Shown piece after piece: positions 37,476 through 49,631 of a stretch of DNA of 64,000 nucleotides. The translations under genes and the position numbers were made by a program. Source of the DNA: Malurus cyaneus samueli (taxonomy: Eukaryota; Chordata; Aves; Passeriformes; Maluridae); contig CM019218.1 in NCBI GenBank assembly GCA_009741485.1, positions 46,214,840 through 46,278,839 on the forward strand. Reading direction: 5' to 3'. Positions within the stretch are counted from its first letter, which is position 1, and each line of letters starts with the position of its first letter. The notes under the pieces are model-generated. The model saw only the letters and a program-made list of their open reading frames with translations. It did not search any database and was not told where the DNA came from.

Positions 37476-40331
37476 TCTTCAGTATAGATCTCAAACAAAG
37501 GACCATTACTATTTAAGATTTAACACTACATTTACATTTGGAAAATAAGTCATTTTCTCAACATTCATACTTCCAAATGCTTCAGTACTGCCTATGCTCT
37601 TAGGACAAGGGCTGTATTTCTCCATGGCCTGATTGTCACTGCTTCTTTGCAGGAGGATGACTGTGGATCCCAAGAAGGTGATCTGGCAGGTGATTTCTCT
37701 GACACTCTGGAAGATTCCCAATGTGCTCTGTAAACCCACACTTGGGTGCACAAACTCAATCCAGACAGAGTTCCTGCTGCATTTGGTAGAATTGTTCTGT
37801 TGGCTAGCATGTCCACAAAGATGTGGTTAGTAACAAGACCAGAACTGTGTGGTATGTTCATCAGCTGTCCTCCCCCTTGAAGTTTCTCAGTGAGCTGTGC
37901 ACACATGAACACACACTGCTTTTTTTTCCTCCCACGCACACAAGCTCTGTGGTAAGTTGCTCAGTGAGTTGTGACACGTATTAATGTTGATGGCCTCTGA
38001 AGCTGTTGGGTTCTTTCTTCTGGTGGCTGACCACTGCAGTCCTCTTTGTAAAGTTTTCCACCAAACTCAGAGATAATTTTCATTAAAGCTCTCTCCAGTT
38101 TAGTCCCTTAAGCATGGGTGTCCTTCTACTCATGAATGCAAGCAACAAAGAAAAGCAATAAATCCCTTTGAATAATGTGCCAGTGCTCTACTGCTACATA
38201 ACTGTCATTCTTAAGTAGAGGATGCCTATTTACCAACTAAATAATATTGGCAAAGATTTAAAGCATTTTAAAATAATTCTGCTGCTTCCAGAATTTGGAT
38301 TATTGACCCTTAACCTGAAAACTGGTTTTGCAAATATACTACAGGAAATACACTGTATACTTAAGTTCTCCCATGAAAACAAAAAATTGTGTACCAAAAT
38401 AAAACTATTAAGGGCCAGAGCCATAACAGATTTAGACTTGGATAGGGCTGTGAAAACACCTCAGTGAATGTACTGTGAATGTACTTGACAAGATAATTTC
38501 TTTTTACCAATATACACAGTGTGACGACAAATAAAGCATGACATAAGGAATTGTTGGATATTTTTTTAATAGTAGCATATTTCCATTGGCTTGCAATGCT
38601 TAAAGAACTGTGAAGTTGTTTGAACATAAGGTTGCTACATGAAGCTTCTTGCAATTAGCTTGTACCAGAAAGGAAACATCAGATTTTGTTGGGAAGGGCT
38701 TGGATCTTTCATGGAGCTACAGGAAGAAGAGCTTGTAGCCCCTTTCATAGCCTGTGGAAATCTCCCTCCTGTGTAGGACTCCTATTGGTATTGCTGGTTG
38801 GTTTGTTTGAACTTCTTGATATGGGATAATTCAAGTGAGTAGTCAATATGAAGGTTTGTCATCCTCTGCATTTGGATGTCTGATTAAGCATGACTGGCTG
38901 TGATTGGGATTTTAAGTACCAGCAGGCTTCCCAATTACCTCAATTATCTTTGCCCCAGGAATGATTGCTATTTCCAGGCACGCATCCTGTTGCCTGCAGT
39001 TTCTCACTCAGGTTTTTCTGGCACCATTCTTACAGTAATAGCCTTTACCACAGCATACTACAGACTAACTACTATCCCACAGTACCTCCTGAGTACACTG
39101 CAGCACTGACACAGTTTCTGCATGCATTTGCTAATTCTTCTGCTTCCACTCTATTTTAGGAATATTCAGAAACTTCATTTTATTTAAAATTTACTTAAAA
39201 TTATAGCAATTGTGGTTAGTGCTTAGAACACGTTCTATCCAAAAGGCATTTCTTATAATTTCCTCTCTGAGTAAATAAACCATGTCTAAACGGGAGTTAA
39301 TGAAAAAAAAGAGACTAAAAAGTTAGCAGAAACTATTTACAAGTAAAACAAGCAGTTAAATGTGTAAAATTATTTCTGTTCACGTCCCTGCTCTAGTAGC
39401 TCTTCTGGACATAACTTATCTGGCAAAACTATGGGTAAATATGAAAAATATTTTATTAATTTCAAATGTATGCCCCGTCATGCCATTTTGTAGAGAATGT
39501 TGCCTAAAACATATGAGACATACCTGAGTTTTCTGTGCCAGGATCCATAGTAATATTTTGGCTTCTAATGCCTAAATTGCCATTTCCTGAAGCAAGACCT
39601 GGGCCCTAAGAAATTAACCCAAGTGAACATTTTACTTGCACTTGAAACCACCAGCAGTTGTTTCTGTAGTTTTTGCTGTAAAATGGAGCTTCCTACTTAT
39701 ATTTAATCCTCAAATATGTAACTCACATATGTAGTCAGCTGAAATGATTGTGTAGATTTTGAGAGCCATATGCAGACTTTAGACATGCTGCAAACACATG
39801 CAAGCTGTTGCATGACAGTGAAACAACAAAAACATAACCACAGCCTAATTTTTCTTTCAGTCATTACTAGCATTGGTATCCCCTTTCTCCCTGAGAGAAA
39901 TCCTTGGTGAAGTATTAATAGGAACATGCTGTTGACTAAACATCTTCAGATGTAAGCAAAACCCATTTAAGCTTGGATAAGCACTAAGAAGAAAAGAAAA
40001 GTGAGTATTAATAATAGAGTTCAAAATGACCAAGAAAAGGCTTTGCAAGACTAATCTAGGAAGGTATGGGGTCTTTTCAGAACGTGTTGTTTTTGAAGTA
40101 ATACAATCTTCTGTTTTCATTTGGAGTAAAAAAGAACCTGTCTCCCTCTGCTGGTTTTCAGAGAAAAAAAAAAGTTTATAGATACTAAAAAAAACGAGGC
40201 TGCAATTTTCATAAAAATTACCAGTTGCTTTAGAATTGGCTCTTAAAACTTGTTGCCTTTAAATACATAGAAGTGACCTTGAGGCTATCAGCCTTGATTA
40301 GCTGAGGATTGGTGGATTGTTGTAGTGTTTA

Positions 40332-40370
40332 CTCTGTTTAAGCTTAGTGTCTCTGTTTAAGCTTAGTGTC
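40332..40370. repeat. 19-bp perfect tandem duplication
   Basis: ctctgtttaagcttagtgt occurs twice back to back (40332-40350 and 40351-40369). Confidence 0.9.
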
Positions 40371-41838
40371 TTAGTATATTTAACATGATTTCTTTAACAA
40401 AAGATAATTTTTTTTTGTCTTTAATTCAAACATCACTGAATCTTGCAGCTATCCTGAAGAGCAACCTCATACTGAAGCTGCAGCTGTAGTTGCATAATTT
40501 TCCTGTCCTGCAAAGTCTGACTTGGTGTACTTTCAAATTCAAACTTTATGTTGCAGTCCACACCCCAGTGAATGAAATCCCGGGAATTTCCATGCTGCAC
40601 GAAATGGGTGTGGGTTTTTTACTACATTTTGATGCATGTCTCGGATTCTGTGAAGAGATTTTGTCTTTGGTAAGACATGCTCTGTCTTCCTATTGTCAGG
40701 GGAAACACATTTGTCCTATAATCCCTGTACTCCCACTAACAATGTCTCATTTACTAAAAGGATACTCTAACAATAGACATGAAGTTTATTACTTCCAGTT
40801 AGTTAAAGGCAAGCAGCAATTTCAGTAATTCGAGGCATTTACCTGTTAAATTTGGAGGGTGCATAAATGCATTTTAGGTGCCAAGAAAATTAAGGAAATT
40901 GTGGCTTTAAAGGGATTGTTTTGAATAGTTCTTTTTTGTTTTGATGGGGGTGTTTGGTTGAATTTTGTGTGTTTTGCTTTTGTTTTGTTTCTTATTTCCC
41001 ATGCGTTACAGTCACCAAAACACATTTGTTAAGCTTTGTTATGTGTAGGTGTCCTTTTGATCTAAGTATACTTCAGGCTTCCTTGTGTCCTAGGTATTGT
41101 TAAAAAAGGCATCTGCCAGCAACAGTTTGTCACATTTCCAGTTAATACCATCGTCAATATTGTGGTTACACAGGTTGATTTGGTCTTTGCATATGCTGTG
41201 TGTCAGTTCTTTTGGGATGTTTGACTATCAGCATAGTGAGCACAGCACTTACTCTCTCCAAATATTTGACCAAATTGTCTCATTTATTCTGTCTGTGGTA
41301 TGCAACTTAAATTTTCATTGAAGTGTTATTTAATAAATTGTGGGGATTTTAAAAAAACCAAAAACCCACAGTGCCCACAGGACACAGAAAAAAAAAAAAA
41401 CAAAACTGTGAGGCTGCTGAGACACACACCTTGTGCATTGCTTTTACACAGGCGCATGAATAACTTCCTGTAGGAGAAATACTTTAAAGATGACGTCATT
41501 TCTGCATGTGGGAATGTGTAACTTGTAATCATCCATTCCTAAGCAAGTCTTCAGGCTATGCCATTGTTCCCTTCTTGACTCAGCTCTCTAGGGAATAGTG
41601 TCACTTTACTTATCTTCCTTGGCTTCCAAGGACAACCAGTTCTCTTTCTTGAAGCAGAATTACTTCAGCTGCCCAGAGAGGCTATGTGGCATCTGACATA
41701 TAAATGATATTTCTAAAAACTAACTGGTACCACTTTCAGAGTGCACCTGATAACTGGCACATATGTAATGTGAATGTAGCTGAGAAACAATGAAAGCAGA
41801 GGCAAAAGTACTTGTGTTGGAGTTGCTTTTGGGTGTAA

Positions 41839-42394
41839 AGTGCTGGCCTGTATCAAAAATAGTGTGGCCACCAGTGATTGTCCCCCTGAAGTTGGCACTG
41901 GTGAGATGGCACCTTGAATCCTGTGTCCAGTTCTGAGCCCCTTAATTCATGAAAGACATTGAGGTGCTGGAGCAAGTCCAGAGAAGGGCAATGAAGTTGG
42001 TGAAGGGTCTGAGGAGCAGCTGAGGGAGCTGAGGGTGTTTAGCCTGGAGAAAAGGAGGCCCAGGGGAGACCTTATTGCTCTCTGCAACTCCCTGAAAGGA
42101 GGCTGTAGGCAGGTGAGGGTTGGTCTCTTCTCTCAGACAACCAGCGACAGAACAAGAGGAAATGGCCTCAAGCTGTGCCAGGGAATGTTCAGGCTGAACG
42201 TTTTTCACTGAAAGTGTTGTCAAGCACTGGAACAGACTGCCCAGGGAGGTGTTGGAATCACCATCCCTAGAGGTGTTCAAGAAATGACTGGACGTGGTCA
42301 GTGTCATGGTCTAGTTGATAGGGTGGTATTCAGTCAAAGGTTGGACTGAGTGATCTTGGAAGTGTTTTCCAACCTTAATGATTTTGTGACTCTG
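41839..42394 (+). mobile_element. CR1 LINE 3' fragment
   Basis: About 550 bp of CR1 in plus orientation. Blocks in order: 'agtgctggcctgtatcaaaa', 'atcctgtgtccagttctgag', 'gtccagagaagggcaatgaa', 'cctggagaaaaggaggccca', 'agcactggaacagactgccc' and the terminal 'caaccttaatgattttgtga'. The ORF2 C-terminus and 3' UTR remain, with stops and indels, so it is not active. Confidence 0.93.
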
Positions 42395-42770
42395 AGAAAG
42401 CAAAGGAAGGAGTAGCACACTCAGTTTGTATTCAGTGTGATAATATGAAATCAGTGTTTATTTAACATTAGATGATTTCCAAATGCCTTTCAAAAATGAG
42501 ATATTGCTAAAAAGGATGGGCTTAAGTTATTTTTAAAACATGCAGAATAGCAGGAAATTTTCTGACAAGAAGAAAAAAATTTCCAAAGAAAGGCACAGAT
42601 AGTTCCTACCATTTTTGTGGCACTGGTCAGGCTTGATAAGTCTAAAATTCTTCACTAATGCACAGAATAGATCAAATCATCTTTCCTCTTTTAACTTGCA
42701 AGATTCGTATTTGACCTACTGTCACATATTATGTAATAACATGATGGAGGTTGGTCAATCATAAAGTCAT

Positions 42771-42865
42771 GATCATAGAATCATGGAATCATAGAATGGC
42801 TTGGATTGGAAGAGAACTTTGCAATATCTCACTCCAACATGATCTTGTTGAAATTGGTGGGTGTG
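42771..42865 (-). mobile_element. CR1 3' end, minus orientation
   Basis: Opens with gatcatagaatcatggaatc followed by atagaatggcttggattgga, the reverse complement of a CR1 tail with several terminal octamers. Only about 95 bp are recognisable. Confidence 0.85.
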
Positions 42866-44189
42866 GCAACTGCCTTTTGTTCAGACTAAGCAGATTAATG
42901 CTCCTTCAGTTAGCAACAGATGAAACATCAACAAGTAGTTATCCCAGGTCTAAACCCCATGGGCAGTGAGTCATAGGTGCAATTGGGAGCAGTTTAATGT
43001 GACTTATACGTGAAGGGGAAAGCAGCACAAACACCATGGAACTGGTTTTCAGCAGGATCCCAGTCAGAAAGGCACCGTGTCTCTGTAAAGCATCATTTCT
43101 GTGGGTCACTAATAGCTCCAATGCTCTCCTGGCCAGGATCACCACGGGAGCCCAGCAGAGGAGGTGGCCAGGAGACACAACTGCAATGCAATCTGAATGC
43201 AATGCAATGCAATCTGAAAAGAAGGTGTATTTGGACAGAAACTCTGGAAAGGAACCTTGAGCTTGCAAGCAAAGTAGATTCCTTCTACTGATGTTCCACT
43301 GTGTTCAAAATAGGAGCCGAATTTACTTATTGATTGTCAAAACTGGAATGGCATTAGAAAGGATTGATTTCTGCTCCTAGTAACTGTCAAACTGTCAGCC
43401 TGAAAAATTCCTGATGACTTAGATCACAAGGGTAGTAAGAACTCTGGTAATTTTTTTAATCTGTATAATTAAAGTCATGTCTATGATGATTCTTCAGGAA
43501 TTATGTGTCAACCTTCCAAGTTCCCATTTTGCTCACATTGAAATCACCTGCAAGGGCTTTCATTGACCTTAATAGTGCCAAGTCAAGATTCATCCACTAG
43601 ATTTATCCACTAGAAAATGCTTAGATGCTAAAATGGTGGAGTTTATGTATAACCACACAGAAAATGTCAGTGCCCCCAATGTATTTCTGACTAATTTTTG
43701 GTAATTGATTTATATTGTAGTTTCTAAACTGATGTGTCTTTTCATGTGTCTTCTATACTTCATTAAGTGTTTTGTATTTTTCAGAATTTCAGTGTGCTAA
43801 AAGGGCTGAATAAAGTATCAATAGGCATAAACTGAATTCTTAGCTTTTTAGCTAATTCTTAGCTTTTAAGTAGTATCCCCTGAGTGGACAGAATATAAAG
43901 TTATTCTCTCTGAAATTCTTTTGTATCTACATTAAAAATCGTATTGTTAGTTTTAAATGCTCATGACCACTTTTAACTTGATCTGATGAAAGCCCATTGT
44001 CTGAACTTTGTATAAAATCCCACATGCAGTATTTTTGGGCATACCCAAAGCATTTTGTTCTTTTGAAGCTATTGTGAAGGTCAAACCAAAATATTTGGTA
44101 TTTTTGAAACGTGTTGGTATGTCAGGAAGGTTGGAGTTGACAACAGCGATCTGCCCTTGCCGGCCAAGTAGTTTCTGAAGTTAAGTTAA

Positions 44190-45260
44190 ACAGAACTCTG
44201 TGTAGTGGAATGTGTTGTTCCAACCCACCGGGGTCGAAGGTGTTTATCCCCGAAGCCAAGCCCCATGTGCTGGGGGCTGCCCAGCTTCTCCAGCGTCAGT
44301 GCTCGGCCCCGTCCCCGCCGCGTCCCGGCCCTTCCCCCGCTGCCGCCGCCTGAGGAAGTCCATTGTGTCCGCGGCGCGGCTCCGGCCCCCCGACGGACAT
44401 TTCTGGTGCGTTGTGCAAGTTTCCAGTCATGCCGAGCATTCTTGGGAAGATCGGGCGATAAGGGGAGGAAATGACGGAGAGTCACCCCAGCGCCACCCGG
44501 CCCCGCGGTCCCGGCCGCAGCCGCCCCCTCGGTGGGCCGGGGCCCCTCAGCGGGCCGGGGGCGCAGCGGGCCGGGGCGCAGCGCGGGCGGGCGGCGGCGG
44601 CGCGAGCGGGCTCAGGTGAGGCGGCCCCGGGGCCGGCCCGAGCAGCCGCCCCGCCGCCCGCCGGCCCGGGCGGAAGTGAGGGCGCGCGGGGGAGCGGGGG
44701 GAGCTGCCCGCAGCCTGGAGCGCTCCCGGGAGCAGCAGGGACGAGGGGGAAATGGCCGAGGTAGGCGCGGGGAGCTCCGGGGGTCGCGGCGAGCCGGGGT
44801 CCGCGCCCTCCCAGTCCGCCCTGCCGGGGGCCGCTGGCTCCCGTCTCCGCCGCGCCCCGCCGCTCCGCTTCGCCCTCGCGGGTCTCCGCGACCTCGGCGC
44901 CGGGCGCTGCATCCGCCGGCGCGGCCCCGGGCCGGCCGGTGCTCCCGGGCGGCAGCTGCGAGCGGCGGGCCTGGGGCCGGGCAGCGCTGCCCGCACGGCC
45001 CGTCCGCTCCCGGTGCCTGTGCGGGCTCCCCGAGCCGGGCGGCGGGCGGCGGCGCTGCCTGCGGGAAGTGCTTCCAGCCGGGAACTGCGTGTCTGGGGCG
45101 CCGAGCCGTCCGGAGCAGCTGCCCGCGCTCCGCAGGTGCCAGAGGTGCTTTTTGGACCCGGGGGTGAAGTCTCCGGGGTGGCAGGGAGCTGTCACTGGCA
45201 CGGAGCGGGGAGCTCTGGAGGTGCCCAGCGTACGGGGTACCTTGGCTGTGGCTGCAGACA
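44190..45260 (+). promoter_or_regulatory. PIK3C2A: CpG-island promoter of PIK3C2A
   Basis: About 1 kb of extremely CpG-dense sequence upstream of the first PIK3C2A coding exon. No TATA box is seen. An AAATGGCC motif at about 44750-44757, just before a strong donor, resembles a YY1 site of the kind found shortly downstream of TATA-less starts. Six-frame open frames across the island are GC artefacts. Confidence 0.8.
44470..44760 (+). other. PIK3C2A: Probable non-coding first exon of PIK3C2A
   Basis: The first coding exon has a 5' UTR portion and an acceptor, so an upstream exon is required. Two good donors sit in the island: CTCAG then GTGAGG after 44615, and GCCGAG then GTAGGC after 44760. 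The transcription start is not visible, so the left end is a guess. If the second donor is used, an ATG three codons before it would create a minimal upstream frame (MAEVC then stop) across the junction. Confidence 0.45.
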
Positions 45261-48200
45261 GCACCAGGTTTACATTTCCTTTTCGTTCATCCTCTTGTTG
45301 GTTTTGGAGTGGGGTCGCTCGTCCCGGGCTGGCGCGTTACTGTGGTTCCAGAGAAGCTGGATGTTTACAAAGCTGATCCCTAAACAGCTCTGCTGTTTTC
45401 CTCCAGGGAGCTTTGCCGGTATTTCTAGTGATACAGGGAAGTTTGTGGCTGCCTTGCTGTTCTTGCCTCGATCTAGTTTATTTTTCTGTATCAACACAAT
45501 AAAAAAGGTGTACCTGCACCTTTGTTAGCGCAAGTAACCTCCCACTTCAGCTATGCGGTTGTTGGAAAAAGGATGTGGTAGCAAGATGCACAAAAAGGAG
45601 ATTCTGGTGGTCTTTCTACTCATTGTATTACTTAATTATAAGTCTGATACTAGAGCATAGCACAGTTAGACTGATTCAGGATAGAGGAGAGATGCCGAGA
45701 TTTTAACTAATAACATTGCATATTAAATGCAGATCTCTTCACAAAGGGAACTGAAAATTTAAGAAAAAATGTCTGATGTTTGTACAAGATGTTGTGCAAT
45801 ACTTGCTTTGAATATAAGCTGCATTCAGGAGTAGTAGTTATGGAAGATTTACGAAGAATCCAAAGGGGAAGCAGAAATGGGGCAGGGGAAATGAAATCAG
45901 CCAGACACAAGTATTTTTTTATTTGTCTTTGTTGGCTTTGGAGGCAGTTGTGTCCTTTATTCCCCCAGCACTGAGAGTGGGCCTGTAAAAAACTTTCTTT
46001 ATGCATCTGTGGGGGGAACAGAAGCTGCTTAAATTGGCCTCACTTAGCATGTTTGTGGGAGGGGGGAGAAAGGGATTATAATTCCCACCAAGTTCTGTTG
46101 GGTTTTTTGGGGGGTTGTAGTTTGTTTTTTTTTTTCCTAAAAGCAGGTTGAAGCAAAACTGGTAAGAACAAGAGAACAGAGAAAGAAAGTTGAATAGAAG
46201 ATGAAGGTAGAGAGATAAGACATAGGGAGAAGATAAATAGTTGAAGTTAGGTGACGTTTTGGGGAGGGGACCATAAACCAGACAAGTAATGTTAGAGTCC
46301 CATCTTCTTAAATGGTGTGCTGTATTTGAATGTTTTTTTTACATTCCAATTTCTTTATATTCTTTTACATCTCTTAAAGATGCTTGTTTATAAAAACACA
46401 AAGGAAATCTTAAGAAATAGTTAAAAATTTGATTGTTATAATAGAATAGATTTGTCTTAATTGCAATGCAGTAGTAATCCTGATTTAGGTACTTGAGGTT
46501 CCTCTTTCCTTCAGGTTATTACTGTCATCACTGAGAACTCAAACATAAAGGTTCATCAGTACATATAATCATTGTGTTTGATGATTTAGCTATTTTTATC
46601 TGATTTGAGTAGCTCTCTGTGTACTAATGAAGAAAATTAAGTGCCTGAAATGGAAAATGATGTGTTTCAAAATGCCAAGTAAAAAATACTCTCTGATTTT
46701 GTTTCCTTCATTTCTTACTTCTCGAAGTAAATTGAAACTGGTGATACTTCTTACTCGGTGCTGCTGTTGTATTTACTGTCTAGCTGGAGAAACTTGGATT
46801 AAAATGTTGTTTGAGAAATAAAAATGCTAAGGTGATGTTTTCGAGGGTTTTTTGTTGTCTTAGGCTTTGATGTGGGACCAAACCCAGACAGTATGGGGTT
46901 ATTTAGAAAAATGAATGCTAGATTTGAATTTTATTAGAACAGGATTGCATGTTGTTTGTCTTTTGAATAATCCTAGGACTGTCTTATGAGAGCTTCAAAA
47001 ATTGCAGTAAAGTAGCACTGGTGGGTAGGGCAGTGTAAGTCTAACAAGGACATGACTGAAAATCATAAAATATAGTATGTGTTTTAAGGTCAGCCTTAAA
47101 GACATTCAGGTAATGATCTATTTTTTTGTTTTAGGAGTACTGCCTTTTGGCAGTGTGTGTCTGCAGTCAGTACAGGAATTAGTTGGTGTTTATTTATTTT
47201 TAGGATAATACAACAAACTTAAAAATGAGAGAGTATTACAAATGTAAGTTGTTTGTTTTATGGATGTGTAACTGTGTAAGTATCTTGTGCTATTTTAAGT
47301 AGAAGATGTGGATGTGTAATTACCAGAACCAGGGTTCAGCCTTTATCAACGGTGGTCAATAAAATCAGTCATCTAATACAGCATCATCCAGCCACTTAGT
47401 CGGCGAGGAGGTTGGTGTGATGTAAGTTTGTACAGAAGAATGTTGAAGTCGTTTCCGTACTGGACAGGGAGGGGAAGGAGGACATGTTTCAAAGCATGTT
47501 AGCAATTATAAACCTCACTTAAGCTATAAAGATTTTAGAATGAAGTGCTTTCTTCGAAGTTCACATAAAAAATAATGAGAAATATTACTTCAGTCTGTAA
47601 ATTCGTAGAAATACAGCCTGGAAGTATTTCCTTAGATTAAGCTTGTTCTAAGTGATGGCTACTTCAGAGGGAAGAAATGGAAGTAGAGGGTGAAGGTATG
47701 TCTGCATGCTTCATGTAACTTGTAATTTGAAGTTACAAACAAAACACCTCTTACAAAAACCCAGCCACAGCTTGCAGGGTGTAGTGTATGAGGACCTCAT
47801 GCTGTTTGTGCTGAGAGAATGTCACAGGTTTGGATCTGGAGGTTGGTTAGTTCATTGTGACCCAGAGGAAATAATTTGGCTTGTAGGTTTCAGTCTTGTA
47901 GTTGATGTTTGTAGGGGACTGATCAAGAGCAGGTCATCAATAACTGATCTGCTCTTCTGCTGAGATTGTATGTAGTCACAGCAGAAGAGCAGAATATGGT
48001 GACAGTGCTGAGTTATAAGGTGAGTGCTGAAAGTTCACCTGAGTTCAGCATCCATCTGAACAAATTCCTGATGAAAAAGCCCATCAAGAGTCTTAATCTT
48101 AGAGAAGTTACCTCAGGATTCAGGAAGTACTTGAGTGGCAAATTAGTGAAGACTAGAAGGGTATTTTGAGGAAGTGTCATTATGTGTTTGTGTTGGTTTA

Positions 48201-49631
48201 GCTTTTTCTTATTTGCATTTCCAAAGCCACCTTTAGAGACCCGATAAGTATGAGATGAACCTTTGCTCTGAGTGTAACCACCTCATTCAGTTTTCTACCT
48301 GTGCATTGTTGGAAAAAACAAACCCAAACAAACCACATAATCATTGAATCGATACATGCAATAAGCGTTTAGTATTTTCTAGTGGATAAAGCACGAAGGT
48401 ACACGTGAATGGTGCATTTGTTCTGTCAATTAATAATCAGCAATTCTGCTTGATCTCCTATGAATATGAGGTGTGTGACTAAGAAGCATCTGTTGGTTAT
48501 AACTGAAACTGTGCAAGTTTCCTGCCTGAGGGGAAACTCAGCTGCTGAAGCAAGTGGTGGAAATAATTTGGCTACTGCAGCAGAATTGCATTAGGTTAAC
48601 TGGTAGGGTGATACTAATACAGTGATACAGAGTTAAGTGTGGGCCAGAGCTGAGGTGTCAGTGTTTCCTGTCCATGCTTTTTTTGTTGGCGATTTGTTGA
48701 AGGTGTATATTGTGCACTGCTGCACAAGGAGTAAGATATGATCTCTGTGGAGGAGAGCTGTTTTCATCTCCTGTGTTAACAGCCACTGTATTTTGTATCA
48801 TGACCCTCCTGCATTTTCAGTGTTTTGTGACATTAGGAGGGTGTCTGCTGGGCTTACTTCAGGCTTACTTTCCTCTTTCTCTGTTCTTCCCACTCTAGAC
48901 ACTTTCTATGGTTTTGATAAAATTGGATACATAGTTTAAAATGTTGTCTATCTTTTGTTTACTACTACTGGGGTTGGGATTAATGGAAGTGCTAGTTTAG
49001 CTGCATGCTCCAGGTAATTTGTCATGTTCTACTGGGTCTGGCCCCACGCTGCATGAATAACTAAGTTCTCTTCCAGTTTTAATTGTTCCATGAAAGTGAT
49101 ATTCCAGAATAAAATTACTTTGCAAATCAAGAATTACTGCACCAGTTATTCAGCCAGGGAATCAAAATATCTGGGGTAATGAACTTGCTTAAAGAATAGG
49201 AAAAAACCTTCCCTTAAGACAGCAGCTAATGTTGATTCTGTATGAAAGTTTGTGAGTGCTTTCAAGTAGCCTTTGAAAAGAGGGATTGGTGGAAAGATTG
49301 TGAACGTCAGGGTGACATGGAGGAAAGCACAACTTCAGAGGTGTCTGTAAAGCAAGGGAACCAGTACCAAAGTTTTTAAAAACAGACTTTTGGAGCAGGA
49401 GGAGTGGTACCAAAAGCTTTATTCTGTAAGGAGAAACATTGCAACAGAACTAGAATTCCTAGCCATTGTCAAACAATGCGAGTAATAAGCTTGGCTGTAA
49501 GGCATGGAAAAAACTATCTTGGCCAAGTGCATCAGAGTGAAACAGCCTGGGATGCCATCAGTTTCACTCTTGCTCTTTTCTGGTACCTGCATCCAGAAAA
49601 TACTGGGCAGGAGCTGAATAGCAGGATGCTG

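Larger units (their letters stand above)
26441..44189. other. Intergenic region between the NUCB2 and PIK3C2A promoters
   Basis: About 17.7 kb without a recognised gene. It contains CR1 remnants, two LTRs, a CCCTT microsatellite, an A22 run and a low-confidence plus-strand candidate gene, each listed separately. The rest is unremarkable AT-rich sequence. Confidence 0.6.

Noticed and set aside
40490..40828. 112-codon plus-strand frame between the genes
   Set aside because: No splice or promoter context and no recognisable motif; length is within chance for AT-rich sequence.
43188..43215. aatgc pentamer repeat as a possible regulatory array
   Set aside because: Only a few copies; simple slippage repeat.
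44471..45528. Long open frames (up to 260 codons) across the PIK3C2A island
   Set aside because: Same GC artefact; no recognisable domain, and they overlap in several frames and on both strands.
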